A stretch of 64,000 nt of DNA from Woronichinia naegeliana WA131 (GTDB taxonomy: Bacteria > Cyanobacteriota > Cyanobacteriia > Cyanobacteriales > Microcystaceae), in contig CP073041.1 of NCBI GenBank assembly GCA_025370055.1, positions 5,054,272-5,118,271 on the forward strand, in the 5' to 3' direction. The position numbers were made by a program, and so were the translations under genes. The notes beneath the pieces were generated by a model. The model saw only the letters and a program-made list of their open reading frames with translations. It searched no databases and had not been told where the DNA came from. Positions 1 through 8,329 of the stretch are shown piece by piece. Within the stretch, counting starts at the first letter, position 1. Each line of letters opens with the position of its first letter.

Positions 1-177
1 GGTCATCTATCTTCCCAATGACCTCGTTTAAACAGTGAACGATTCCGTCAAAACTTAGGTCGTTTACTTCCATCTTTCTCTCTGCAAAATCAGTAGACAC
101 TTTTCTCTTTATTCATAACTTCCTATAGGTCAAAGTTTTTCTGTCTCTATTTATACCATTTGAATTTGGAATTGCTG
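1..177 (-). mobile_element. 5' end of a DDE-transposase IS (CAGCAATTCC family), cut by the window edge
   Basis: Positions 1-100 encode the first ~33 residues of the same transposase that is complete at 24143-25498; the shared sequence runs through the GTG start (98-100) to the terminal inverted repeat ending GGAATTGCTG at 177. The IS has landed in ISKra4 sequence, which resumes at 178. The rest of the gene lies off the left edge. Confidence 0.85.
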
Positions 178-637
178 AACATAATCGTTGTTTGACCAAC
201 GTCTTACAAGCTGCTTCCGTAACACCTGAACCAATCGGATACTTTTTCTCTAAGTATTCAGCATAATCCATTTGATGCTGATGATTCTCGTAATAAGTAA
301 TCGCCGCTTGTAGTTTCTCGGTAAGATTCTTAGAATGACTTTTTTCTTCTTTGACTTCTTTCATCAGATTTAGCAGTTCTCCTGCTTTTCCTTTTTCATG
401 CTTGAGTTCTCGACAATTTTCAGTCAACCATTCTTTTTGTTTTGACACTGTATTCGGATGCAACGCTTCTGCCAAGGCACCTAAGTAACCAGAGGCATGA
501 TAGAAATCTAATATCTGTTCTTCCGTTTGCTTTTCTAAAAACTTCCAATTTGATTCTGCCCCGTCTGCTATCCCGACCAATGTTGCCTCTGGATAACGGT
601 TTTTCGCTCGCTCAATTTCTCTTTCTAATCTTTCTAG
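178..637 (-). pseudogene. ISKra4-family transposase fragment (C-terminal half)
   Basis: On the minus strand this encodes the middle and C-terminal part of the transposase found near-complete at 21980-23288, including IADGAESNWKF (second acidic residue) and YPIGSGVTEAACKTLVKQRL (region of the catalytic Glu). It lacks the last ~50 residues because the flanking IS ends at 177. At 637 the homology stops abruptly at TTCTAG. The N-terminal half of what may be the same copy lies at 5897-7759, so the plasmid-like segment 638-5896 could have entered this copy. Non-functional. Confidence 0.85.
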
Positions 638-664
638 TCGCGCTGACGCGCTAAAGGCCGCCAA

Positions 665-802
665 ATGCGGTGTAAATTTGGCGGTAAAGAAGCAAATATT
701 GACAAGCCTCCTGCCGAGTGGCTACGGACTATGGAGGCTCTATGTCGGTTCCTACGTTGGTCTCCACCAGAGCGTATTGTCCTGATTATCGCAGATTCCT
801 GA
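665..802 (+). CDS. Small hypothetical protein (45 aa), possibly a fragment
   Basis: ATG at 665 opens a 45-residue frame ending at TGA 800-802, with a protein-like middle (KPPAEWLRTMEALCRFLRW). The frame is open upstream to a stop at 644-646, just beyond the ISKra4 breakpoint at 637/638, so it may be the tail of a longer gene cut at that junction. I do not recognise the family. No clear ribosome site. From 803 to 960 I see no gene. Confidence 0.25.
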   Translation: MRCKFGGKEANIDKPPAEWLRTMEALCRFLRWSPPERIVLIIADS

Positions 803-960
803 ATGAGTTTTCCAACCGACATATCGGGGGAAGTACAGAGCTTGGCGACTACCAGAATAGACTTTTGAAGGTCTAGGACTTCACTACAACACTCCCTTGA
901 CTACGAGAAACGAACTACTTAAACAGGTCTCGATCCGCATCAAAGAGACATGGCAAAAGG

Positions 961-1419
961 CTAGAGTTCTTTCAACAGGAGGCTAATAAACTTATTAAGC
1001 ACCTTTACGGTCTCCTTGTAATACTTGGATTGTTCCCCAACCGACAAAATCTTCATCCCAAGAACCCGATCTCGAAGCTGATGTAGCAGATCACGATCAA
1101 GTTGCTTAATACCTGAAAACATATCTAGTTGTTGAGGATTTCCATGATTAGAGAAAGAAGTCTTACCCTCCATGTCCGATAGCTGAAGTCGCAATACTGC
1201 CATCTCGTCTTTCAGTTTCTCGTTTTCTTTTTCCAAACTCTCATGTAATACATGGTTTAATGCAAAATGTTCAATCAAATCTGCCCTTGTAATACGCTGT
1301 TTGTCGGCTATATTTCCTAGCATTTCCCATGTTGAATCTGTCGCCCGAATGCTTCTGACAGGACGAAGCTCATTAGACTTTTGAATAAATTTACCGTTGT
1401 CACCACGAATGCGGGTCAT
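961..1419 (-). CDS. Coiled-coil hypothetical protein of the plasmid-like segment
   Basis: 152 aa, starting MTRIRGDNGKFIQKSNELRP. Residues ~20-55 form a short helical region resembling an arm plus helix DNA-binding fold; ~58-85 (SLEKENEKLKDEMAVLRLQL) is a clear coiled coil; the C-terminus (SKYYKETVKVLNKFISLLLK) is helical. The family is unknown to me. It sits just downstream of the KilA-N gene, and the spacer carries a perfect 10 bp inverted repeat (1425-1434 / 1473-1482). Another copy of the CATGTAATACATGG motif lies inside the gene at 1242-1255. A plasmid copy-control, partition or DNA-binding role is inference from context only. Confidence 0.6.
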   Translation of the reverse strand: MTRIRGDNGKFIQKSNELRPVRSIRATDSTWEMLGNIADKQRITRADLIEHFALNHVLHESLEKENEKLKDEMAVLRLQLSDMEGKTSFSNHGNPQQLDMFSGIKQLDRDLLHQLRDRVLGMKILSVGEQSKYYKETVKVLNKFISLLLKEL

Positions 1420-1424
1420 ACCGA

Positions 1425-1482
1425 GTAATACATGAAAGTCAGAGGATTGATTACCGAAAGGATAGCACTATCCATGTATTAC
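1425..1482. promoter_or_regulatory. Inverted repeat GTAATACATG...CATGTATTAC upstream of the 152 aa gene
   Basis: GTAATACATG at 1425-1434 and its exact reverse complement CATGTATTAC at 1473-1482 bracket the start of the 152 aa gene. The same half-site occurs as CATGTAATACATG upstream of the 105 aa gene (2725-2737). Arrangement and recurrence suggest operators for a regulator encoded by this segment, possibly the KilA-N protein or the 152 aa protein; which one binds is not visible. Confidence 0.5.
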
Positions 1483-1493
1483 TTGATTATTTA

Positions 1494-2345
1494 TTATTTT
1501 TCATCTTCAAGATAGAACCGTCCTCGTCTAGCTTGCTCTAAGCGATACCTTGCAAAACTTATTTTTTCAGTAAAGTCAATTGGATTTGGAACATGGTTCG
1601 GAGGCAAAACTTGCTTGGCGGCCATTTTTATGGCGTTTATGGGGTGCATCCCGTTTTCTATGTTGTTTGCTGCTGTCTGACAAATCGCAGCATAATCAGC
1701 CAAATCAGTAATAGGAAAATAATCACGAAGTAATTCATTTTCACTAACAGGCTTACCTAAAGAAGACTCCAGCCTTTGCCTCATGTCAGAAGCCTTCTCT
1801 CCTGTAAGAACAAGATTGACTTCGTTGTGGACTCGTCCAAAGAATATCCCTGTTTCTTTAGAACGTGGGTTGTATTGGTTGGATGCCTCTAAAAACGACT
1901 TTACCTGATCTGTCAGTGCTGTCCTGCTAGAATTTTTCAATTTATCACGCATAGCAATCCTGTCTATATCTGCTTCCATCTGAGCAGGAGTATAGCCAGA
2001 ACCCAACCAAGAATGAATCCAGTCTTCTACGAACAAAGAAAAATCATCGTTGACCCACATCGTAAAACGAACAGCAAGACGGGGATGTATCCATGTCCCC
2101 TGATATTTGCCACCTTGCTTTACCTCTATTAATTCCGTTACAGGAATTCCTGTAACGAGAGAAAGCTTATTGATGGCGGACTGTGCCATTTTTGTTTGTA
2201 GCCAATTGGACGTATCTTTTCTCTCTCCCGTTATCTCCAGATGTGCCTTACATATCTGGGTTGCATTGACATATCCATCTGTTTCTCGCTGATATATGGC
2301 AATTCCCTCAATTTTGCGCTCTATAGTCTTAATTCTAGTGTTCAT
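1494..2345 (-). CDS. KilA-N domain protein
   Basis: 283 aa. Residues ~15-120 match the KilA-N domain: DGYVNATQICKAH, then GKYQGTWIHPRLAVRFTMWV and FSLFVEDWIHSWL. KilA-N is a DNA-binding domain of phages, large DNA viruses and plasmids. The remaining ~160 residues are helical and unassigned (FFGRVHNEVNLVLTGEKASD resembles the tails of other KilA-N proteins). It follows the 105 aa gene with only three bases between, so the two are probably co-transcribed. Role inferred: DNA-binding regulator or accessory factor of the plasmid-like element that also carries the interrupted Rep gene. Confidence 0.85.
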   Translation of the reverse strand: MNTRIKTIERKIEGIAIYQRETDGYVNATQICKAHLEITGERKDTSNWLQTKMAQSAINKLSLVTGIPVTELIEVKQGGKYQGTWIHPRLAVRFTMWVNDDFSLFVEDWIHSWLGSGYTPAQMEADIDRIAMRDKLKNSSRTALTDQVKSFLEASNQYNPRSKETGIFFGRVHNEVNLVLTGEKASDMRQRLESSLGKPVSENELLRDYFPITDLADYAAICQTAANNIENGMHPINAIKMAAKQVLPPNHVPNPIDFTEKISFARYRLEQARRGRFYLEDEK

Positions 2346-2348
2346 ACT

Positions 2349-2666
2349 CTAAATTCCTTTGATTAACTGGTCTTTATAAGCTTCAGAGATAATTCTTTCC
2401 GTTAATTTATCTGGCTTAATCTCATAACCCAAAAATAGTAGATCACTGAGAAATATACAGGACTTGCCATTCTTTGTGAAAACTGACACCCCTGACAAAT
2501 CAATGATTTTTGTCTCTGTAACACAATCATAGTCGCTTGCGTCTAATCGCCTAGCGAACTCCAAAATATCATTAGCGAGTGAATCGGGAACCCTGATAAC
2601 TCTTGTTTTCCCGTGATTCCACTTAAACTTTCCTCCTGCGCCAACACGCTTACCACCTCTAGGCAT
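2349..2666 (-). CDS. Small basic-N-terminal hypothetical protein
   Basis: 105 aa starting MPRGGKRVGAGGKFKWNHGK, a glycine- and lysine-rich head seen in many small phage and plasmid DNA-binding proteins, followed by TRVIRVPDSLANDILEFARR, which resembles a ribbon-helix-helix strand and helix. The C-terminal half (KIIDLSGVSVFTKNGKSCIF) is unassigned. It is the first gene of a tight pair with the KilA-N gene. The region upstream of its start (2725-2777) holds two CATG-N5-CATG palindromes, so it is probably autoregulated or controlled by its neighbour. Confidence 0.6.
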   Translation of the reverse strand: MPRGGKRVGAGGKFKWNHGKTRVIRVPDSLANDILEFARRLDASDYDCVTETKIIDLSGVSVFTKNGKSCIFLSDLLFLGYEIKPDKLTERIISEAYKDQLIKGI

Positions 2667-2724
2667 TTTCTTTCTCCTATATTGACTATGTTACACCATC
2701 ATTATCATAAGTAATGGAAAATGT

Positions 2725-2777
2725 CATGTAATACATGGTAAAGTATAGCAAAAATTATCCATGAAATACATGGATAA
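2725..2777. promoter_or_regulatory. Two CATG-N5-CATG palindromic operator-like sites
   Basis: CATGTAATACATG at 2725-2737, then TTATCCATG-AAATA-CATGGATAA at 2755-2777, whose nine-base arms are perfect. Centre-to-centre spacing is ~35 bp. They lie 60-110 bp upstream of the 105 aa gene, in a non-coding gap, and match the half-sites near 1425-1482. They look like binding sites of a plasmid-encoded repressor or iterons. Confidence 0.5.
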
Positions 2778-2788
2778 AGCCAGTGTTA

Positions 2789-2893
2789 TACTCTGAACGG
2801 GTTAGAACTTAACTTTTTCAAAATGGCTAAAAGCCTTATTAGCAATGGATTTTAGTCCTTTTTTATAAGTCCATTTTTTAGCCGTTTAGAGTA
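2789..2893. repeat. MITE-like element A, copy 1 (105 bp, TA duplication)
   Basis: Ends TACTCTGAACGG...CCGTTTAGAGTA form an inverted repeat with one mismatch, flanked by TA on both sides. A homologous element in reverse orientation occupies 58984-59091 in the ado-aar spacer; both also share AACTTTTT, AAGTCCATTT and other internal blocks. TA duplication and TACT...AAACG ends resemble the IS630 element at 6030-7160. It lies between the rep and 105 aa genes. Confidence 0.7.
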
Positions 2894-3806
2894 TAGAAAG
2901 AGTCATGTTTTAGTGGTGTTAGGTGGTGTCGTCATATCCCTTTTCGGGAATCTTACAGACAATCCCTATCGCGGTCGCCGTAACCATGACATATTTTTTG
3001 ATTTTCCTATTCCATCGAAAATAGAGAGACGGGCCTTCAGTCTCTTCCGTTGATTCCTCATCATGGCCAATTAAATCCTCTGGCTCCTCTTCTAATTCTC
3101 TGAAATAGTCCCGAAGAACACCGCCAACCCCGACTGCTCTTGTACCATGTACCTGTTTAACATACTCCAAAAACCAATCACAATCAGCCACAAGGTCACT
3201 TTCCTTGCACTGGTACTTTAAGATTTCCGCAATCAACCCCACTGGTGAACTTTCAGCCTGAACAGCTTTTACGTCCAGAATTGGAGAATAATCAACTCGA
3301 AGGCATTGCTTCCATAAAGCGATCCAATCAGTCTTGGATAGATAATCTTCCTTGTAATAGCTATCCTTCAACAGGATTAGACAATGGAGATGAGGATGTG
3401 CTGATTGCCCATCGCGTCCCCTTGTAATCTCAACCGACTTTATCCAACCTATCCCAGGGAATGCCTTCAACTGGGTTAACCGTCTAAAAGACTGATTAAG
3501 ATGATGCAATGTCTCTCTTAAATCGGTCAACTCACAATTTTTCATGGTCAACGTCAGAAAAATCCAACGCCCATCAGGATAATCAGTAACTACCTTTGGT
3601 AGATTCTCGTAGGCTTTTGCCTTCCAACGGAGCGATCGTCTCCACTGACAGATCGGACAATGGCGAACCCGACAGAATTTAGCAGAAGCCAACTTTAACC
3701 TCTGTTGACCTGTCTTATTATCGGGAACCAGTTTGAATTCTAGTAATTGAGAGCAAAGGGAAACCCTCTCGGCGTGAGAATCCATTCCCCCTTGCTTGTA
3801 ATAATT

Positions 3807-5496
3807 AGGGCTTGCTGAAAAAAGCTGAAACCTTTACGGAGAAAAATAGTAGGCGAATTAAGAACCGCTAGAATGCACGAAAATAGGGTAGAATGCCTCA
3901 AAACCATTGCATTAAGAAGAGAGAAAGCAGATGTACCGAAAGCAACAGTACTCAATTGAAACACCAGAAAACTTGAAAAATCTGTTCGGCGGGCAGTTAG
4001 ACGAAGAAAATCGTTGGATAGAAATGTCAAAAATGATTCCCTGGGAAGAATATGAGGAAGAATATGCAAAAAACTTCACAGAAAAAAAAGGAGCCCCAGC
4101 CAAATCATTTAGAATGGCATTAGGAGCATTAATTATCAAAGAAATTTCAGGAAAAAGTGACAGAGAAACAGTAGAACAAATAAAAGAGAACCCTTATTTA
4201 CAGTACTTTATAGGAATGGAAAGCTATAGTAGCAAAGAAGCATTTAATGCGTCAATGATGGTTCATTTTCGTAAAAAAATAGGAATGGAATTAATAAATA
4301 AAATTAATAAAGAAATAGAAAAAAAAGCGACGGGTGTAGCGTCAGAAAAAAAAGAAAATGAAGGAAAGTTATTGTTAGATGCGACTTGTACACCAGCAGA
4401 TATAAAATATCCAACGGATATAGGAATATTGAATGATGCCAGAGAAAAAACAGAAAAAATAATAGATAAGCTGTATGAAGAAATAAAAGAGAAAAGGAAA
4501 GAAAAGCCGAGGACTTATAGGGAAGTGGCAAGAAAAGAGTACTTAGCCATAGCAAAAAAACGTCGTGTGTCAAAAAAAGAAAGAAGAAAAGGAACAAAAA
4601 AACAACTAGGATATATAAAAAGAAACTTGTCTGATATAGAAAAAATGATAGAAGAGGGAGCAAAGTTAGAAAAACTAACGAAAAAAGAGCAAGAAGAGCT
4701 TGTAACGATAGGAAAAGTGTATGAGCAACAGTTAGAAATGTATGAAAAAAAGACAAATAAAGTAGAAAACAGAATTGTGAGTGTAAGCCAACCTCACGTG
4801 CGTCCAATAGTGCGTGGAAAAGCGGGAAAAGCAGTAGAGTTTGGAGCTAAAATATCGGCAAGTAATGTGAATGGCTTTGTCTTCTTAGACAAATTAAGTT
4901 GGGATAATTACAACGAATCGGGAGATTTACAAGCGCGAATAGAAGAATATAAAAGGGAAACAGGATGTTATCCGGAATCGGTTCATGTGGATAAAATCTA
5001 TCGAACAAAAGCGAATCGAGCTTATTGTAAAGAAAGGGATATAAGAATGAGTGGTCCCCGATTGGGAAGACCGCCGAAAGAGGTGAGCAAAGAAAAAAAG
5101 AAAGAGGCACGCTCAGATGAAAGAGTGCGTAATGCCATTGAGGGTAAATTCGGACAGGGAAAGAGGAAATTTAGTCTTGGTCGAGTGATGGCCAAACTAC
5201 CTGAGACCTCGGAAACGGTAATTGCGATGAACTTTTTGGTAATGAATCTTTCTACTCTACTTCAGAAGACAAAAAGTAAAAAGTTGTAGAGTCGTTTTTC
5301 TTGTGAAAAATGGTGTTAATTTTCCTCTCTTTTGTGAGGAGTGATTTGTGTTGACCTTTTTAGACAGAAAGGAACAATAGATTAAACAAAATCTGTATTT
5401 TGATTTGTTTCCATAAGGATAAGTTATCTATGCTTTTTCAGTCCATACTTCCCTAACCCACATTTCTTTCGTTTTTTGACTTTTTCAGCAAGCCCT
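3807..5496 (+). mobile_element. Complete IS1182-like element, copy A (1690 bp)
   Basis: Ends AGGGCTTGCTGAAAAAA...TTTTTCAGCAAGCCCT, flanked by AATT duplications (3803-3806 and 5497-5500). The target is the rep gene. It contains one intact transposase. Further copies lie at 54288-57682 and 54781-56469, with truncated ones at 7760-8329 and 21155-23795; each intact insertion shows a 4 bp A/T-rich duplication. Confidence 0.95.
3931..5289 (+). CDS. IS1182/IS5-superfamily DDE transposase, intact
   Basis: 452 aa. N-terminal DUF772-like region (MALGALIIKEISGKSDRETV; YLQYFIGME), first acidic residue in LLLDATCTPADIKYPTD, a long lysine-rich coiled insertion (~195-280), second domain VRPIVRGKAGKAVEFGAKIS, then second acidic residue in YPESVHVDKIYRTKANR and a C-terminal RNAIEGKFGQGKRKFSLGRV with the likely catalytic Glu. 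At ~4319-4326 the gene has a run of eight A, which keeps it in frame; other copies have seven and are frameshifted. A family assignment to IS1182 rests on length, motifs and 1.69 kb element size; some databases file relatives under IS5. Confidence 0.9.
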   Translation: MYRKQQYSIETPENLKNLFGGQLDEENRWIEMSKMIPWEEYEEEYAKNFTEKKGAPAKSFRMALGALIIKEISGKSDRETVEQIKENPYLQYFIGMESYSSKEAFNASMMVHFRKKIGMELINKINKEIEKKATGVASEKKENEGKLLLDATCTPADIKYPTDIGILNDAREKTEKIIDKLYEEIKEKRKEKPRTYREVARKEYLAIAKKRRVSKKERRKGTKKQLGYIKRNLSDIEKMIEEGAKLEKLTKKEQEELVTIGKVYEQQLEMYEKKTNKVENRIVSVSQPHVRPIVRGKAGKAVEFGAKISASNVNGFVFLDKLSWDNYNESGDLQARIEEYKRETGCYPESVHVDKIYRTKANRAYCKERDIRMSGPRLGRPPKEVSKEKKKEARSDERVRNAIEGKFGQGKRKFSLGRVMAKLPETSETVIAMNFLVMNLSTLLQKTKSKKL

Positions 5497-5682
5497 AATT
5501 AGAGATGATGTCGGCATTTTTCCGATGCTTATCCCAAGGCTTATCTTTTTCAGAGAGGGATTCTAAGAATGTATATCCATCTTGATGAATAAAAGATACA
5601 ATGGGAACATTAGATTTTTGACCGATATTGAGTTGGTCAGGCACAAAAACTCCGAGTATTTGGTTGGCGTAAGATACCTTCT

Positions 5683-5896
5683 AGGATACTGGAGTTTTTT
5701 GCTATTTGAGATTAATTATTTTGAAGTGCAGGGGATACGGGCAAAACCTCGATCAACGTTATCCCTTAATGATTCAAAGCCCATGCACGTCGTTGGAAAA
5801 CTGGGGGTTGAAATTGGAAACAACTCTCTGAAGTCACCATTTTTCGCGTCCTGTGGCATCTAGGTTCGTTTTGTGGACTTTTTCAGCAGACCCTAG
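5683..5896. repeat. Divergent copy of the 212 bp MITE-like element B
   Basis: From ~5760 to 5896 this matches the 43457-43668 element (CCATGCAC, GAAGTCACCATTTTTCGCG, CTGTGGCATCTAGGTTCGTT) and ends TTTTTCAGCAGACCCT, a degenerate form of TTTTTCAGCAAGCCCT. The left end is eroded; 5683 is set from the 212-214 bp length and is uncertain. It separates the rep N-terminus from ISKra4 sequence. Confidence 0.65.
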
Positions 5897-6029
5897 ATAG
5901 ATTGTATGTTGACGTTCGCCTTCACTATCGTATAGGGAAACGGTTCCCACCATTGCTTCACGGTAGCCATCCTCACACATCAGCATACAGGTTCCATCTA
6001 ATCCTATTCCCGCTGTTGCAATTTGGCTA

Positions 6030-7160
6030 TACTTCAAACGTTCATAATCTGAGATTTATCAAAGCGTTGAAATCGTAAGGTGAGCAAAGAATCAAGCTCC
6101 TCCTTATATTTTACGTTAGCATCTTCAAGACATCCTGAAATTGCTGCAGAAAACTGCGTAAAATCTTCATAATATTTTGCGTATAAACACTTCTTCTTCA
6201 CAAACTTCCACAGTCTTTCAATTAAATTCAAGTTAGGAGAATAAGGAGGTAAGTACAGTAACTCTATTCCTAATGATTCTGCCAACTCCTGCACAATTCG
6301 GCATTTTTGATAACGAGCATTGTCTAATACCAACGTAATCGGTATTAATAGTCCTAATTCTGCTATCTTTTCTAGGAGTTCACAAACCTGAGTTCCCGTA
6401 ATATAAGAACTGTTCGTTACCATAATTACTTCATGGGTAATTGCATTTAATGCTCCTAACACATTAAAACGTTTTCTCCCTGATGGTGACTTAATAAAAA
6501 TCCTCTTGAAGCACCATATAAAATTTACAAATGCTCCCATTACAAAATGAGAGGCATCTACAAAGAAAACTGCCCTTTTTCCTGCTTTTGCCTCTTCTAG
6601 CCTTGGTTCTAGCTCTTTTTCTCTATAGCTATCCTGAGCTTCTACATCTGCTTTTGATGGAATTGTTCCCACCTTTAGACACCTCATTCCTATTGACTTT
6701 AAAAATTTTCTGACTTGCGTTGGACTTCTTTTTATTCCCGTTAATTCTTCTATTCTTTTTACTGCTTCATTTATTCTTGCTGGTGGATTTGACTCAAAAT
6801 ATGCCTCAATTGTCCCTTGATGCTCTGTTAACTCGCTTTTCGGGCGATTAAATTTTATTTCTTTTAGTTTTTCTATCCCGCCCTCTTGATAATCACGGAT
6901 ATAGCTTGTCACCGTATTTACTGAAACTCCTGCGAATTGAGCAATTTTTTGATGAGATAATCCCTGACTTTTTAACCATAAAACTTCCATCTTTAGCTGT
7001 ACTCTAGGATGCGGGTGATTAAACCGACCGTAAGACAACAGTCTTTTGTCTTCTTCCGTAAATTCTAACTTAATCATTTCTCAGCCTCTTGACTACTTTT
7101 TCTATTTTTACTATATTATCTCTTATTTTTTAAATTCGCAACTTGTGACCGTGTTCAGTA
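6030..7160 (-). mobile_element. Complete IS630-family element, copy 1 (1131 bp)
   Basis: Begins TACTTCAAACG and ends GTGTTCAGTA, flanked by TA (6028-6029 and 7161-7162), the IS630/Tc1-mariner target. Inserted in an ISKra4 copy. The second copy at 44244-45374 has identical length and sits in another ISKra4 copy 20 bp away in equivalent coordinates. Confidence 0.95.
6034..7077 (-). CDS. IS630-family transposase
   Basis: 347 aa, full length. N-terminal helix-turn-helix (GLSHQKIAQFAGVSVNTVTS, ~40-58), winged-helix linker, then the DDE domain: VFFVDASHF (first Asp), ITLVLDNARYQ (second Asp), YLPPYSPNLNLIERLWKFVK (catalytic Glu in the family signature). Frame intact and nearly identical to 44248-45291, suggesting recent activity. 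Cut-and-paste transposition into TA is known for the family. Confidence 0.95.
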   Translation of the reverse strand: MIKLEFTEEDKRLLSYGRFNHPHPRVQLKMEVLWLKSQGLSHQKIAQFAGVSVNTVTSYIRDYQEGGIEKLKEIKFNRPKSELTEHQGTIEAYFESNPPARINEAVKRIEELTGIKRSPTQVRKFLKSIGMRCLKVGTIPSKADVEAQDSYREKELEPRLEEAKAGKRAVFFVDASHFVMGAFVNFIWCFKRIFIKSPSGRKRFNVLGALNAITHEVIMVTNSSYITGTQVCELLEKIAELGLLIPITLVLDNARYQKCRIVQELAESLGIELLYLPPYSPNLNLIERLWKFVKKKCLYAKYYEDFTQFSAAISGCLEDANVKYKEELDSLLTLRFQRFDKSQIMNV

Positions 7161-7759
7161 TATCCTCCTTGGGCGGGGCATAACTCCACGCTTCTTCTTT
7201 TGCCTGTACCACACTTCCTACTGCTTCACTCAATCTTTGGATATAGGATAGCGCTACTTTTCTACCATGATTTTCTAATAAATCATTTTTCACCTCTTTG
7301 CCTGCCATCCCTGACATTTTTGAGGATACCTGTTTTGCCAATAATGGCGTTGATGTTATGATTATCCTTGCTTCTCTTTCTAAGGGGCAATACGTTTTTC
7401 CTCAAAGGTGAACGCTGATATACATGACGATTCACTATAACCTCACCATAAGGTGTTTGATATTCTTTCGGTTGCTCTCCCTTACTCTTCCAGATTTCTT
7501 CACCGATTTTTAAGGGTGAACCATCTGTATCTAAATATTTCAAGGCTTCTTTGCTGGCGATGCAACCTACTTCGTTTAAGCCTTTTTGAATATTTATTTC
7601 TGTATCCAACATTGAACGACTGAGTTCTAATGTTAGTTCTATTTTTATCTTTGAACCCTCTACATTAATTAGTTTTGCTGTCATCATTGTTTCCTCTTTG
7701 TCACTTTTCATCTCATGTTAACACTTTTCTTTTCCTTCATCAACTAAAGGTCACACCCT

Positions 7760-8329
7760 CTAACAATAACTTTCCTTCATTTTCTTTTTTTTCTGACGCT
7801 ACACCCGTCGCTTTTTTTCTATTTCTTTATTAATTTTATTTATTAATTCCATTCCTATTTTTTTACGAAAATGAACCATCATTGACGCATTAAATGCTTC
7901 TTTGCTACTATAGCTTTCCATTCCTATAAAGTACTGTAAATAAGGGTTCTCTTTTATTTGTTCTACTGTTTCTCTGTCACTTTTTCCTGAAATTTCTTTG
8001 ATAATTAATGCTCCTAATGCCATTCTAAATGATTTGGCTGGGGCTCCTTTTTTTTCTGTGAAGTTTTTTGCATATTCTTCCTCATATTCTTCCCAGGGAA
8101 TCATTTTTGACATTTCTATCCAACGATTTTCTTCGTCTAACTGCCCGCCGAACAGATTTTTCAAGTTTTCTGGTGTTTCAATTGAGTACTGTTGCTTTCG
8201 GTACATCTGCTTTCTCTCTTCTTAATGCAATGGTTTTGAGGCATTCTACCCTATTTTCGTGCATTCTAGCGGTTCTTAATTCGCCTACTATTTTTCTCCG
8301 TAAAGGTTTCAGCTTTTTTCAGCAAGCCC
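7760..8329 (-). pseudogene. IS1182-like element copy B, 5' part only
   Basis: Minus strand. The AGGGCTTGCTG end is at 8329, and codons 1-132 of the transposase run from 8206 to a frameshift at a seven-A run (7812-7818), giving a stop at 7799-7801. An ISKra4 end at 7759/7760 removes the rest. It was inserted into the IS4-type fragment that resumes at 8330 with ACTT. Confidence 0.85.

Larger units (their letters stand above)
2919..5681 (-). pseudogene. rep: Rolling-circle replication initiator (Rep_1 type), split by an IS
   Basis: The C-terminal 288 codons (2919-3785) carry the HUH initiator motifs: motif I IFLTLTMKN, motif II HPHLHCLILLK with two metal-binding His, motif III AEILKYQCK with the likely nicking Tyr, plus the zinc-like CRVRHCPICQWRRS. 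Beyond the IS at 3807-5496 the same frame resumes: joining across one copy of the AATT duplication (3803-3806 = 5497-5500) restores PWDKHRKNADIISNYYKQGG, the typical Rep N-terminal helix. Upstream the frame is open to a stop near 5682, where a MITE remnant begins. Rep_1 proteins drive pC194/pUB110-like plasmids and small cyanobacterial plasmids such as those of Synechocystis. An internal ATG at 3783-3785 exists, but a product from it would lack the N-terminus. Confidence 0.9.
5897..7759 (-). pseudogene. ISKra4-family element, N-terminal part, interrupted by IS630
   Basis: Minus-strand ISKra4 sequence from the terminal repeat GGGTGTGACCTTTAGTTGAT (at 7759) through the N-terminal coding part (start at 7711) to residue ~IYLG at 5897, where it meets the MITE remnant. 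The IS630 at 6030-7160 is inserted at a TA. The coding frame carries the same +1 shift (CACCTTTGAGG variant near 7410) as the copy at 21933-23322. The other end may be 178-637. Confidence 0.8.

Noticed and set aside
4304-4807. Leu/Phe-rich 167 aa frame antisense to the IS1182-like transposase (repeated at 21204, 55265 and 56478)
   Set aside because: It is the complement of the lysine-rich coding strand; it recurs only because the IS recurs. No independent signals.
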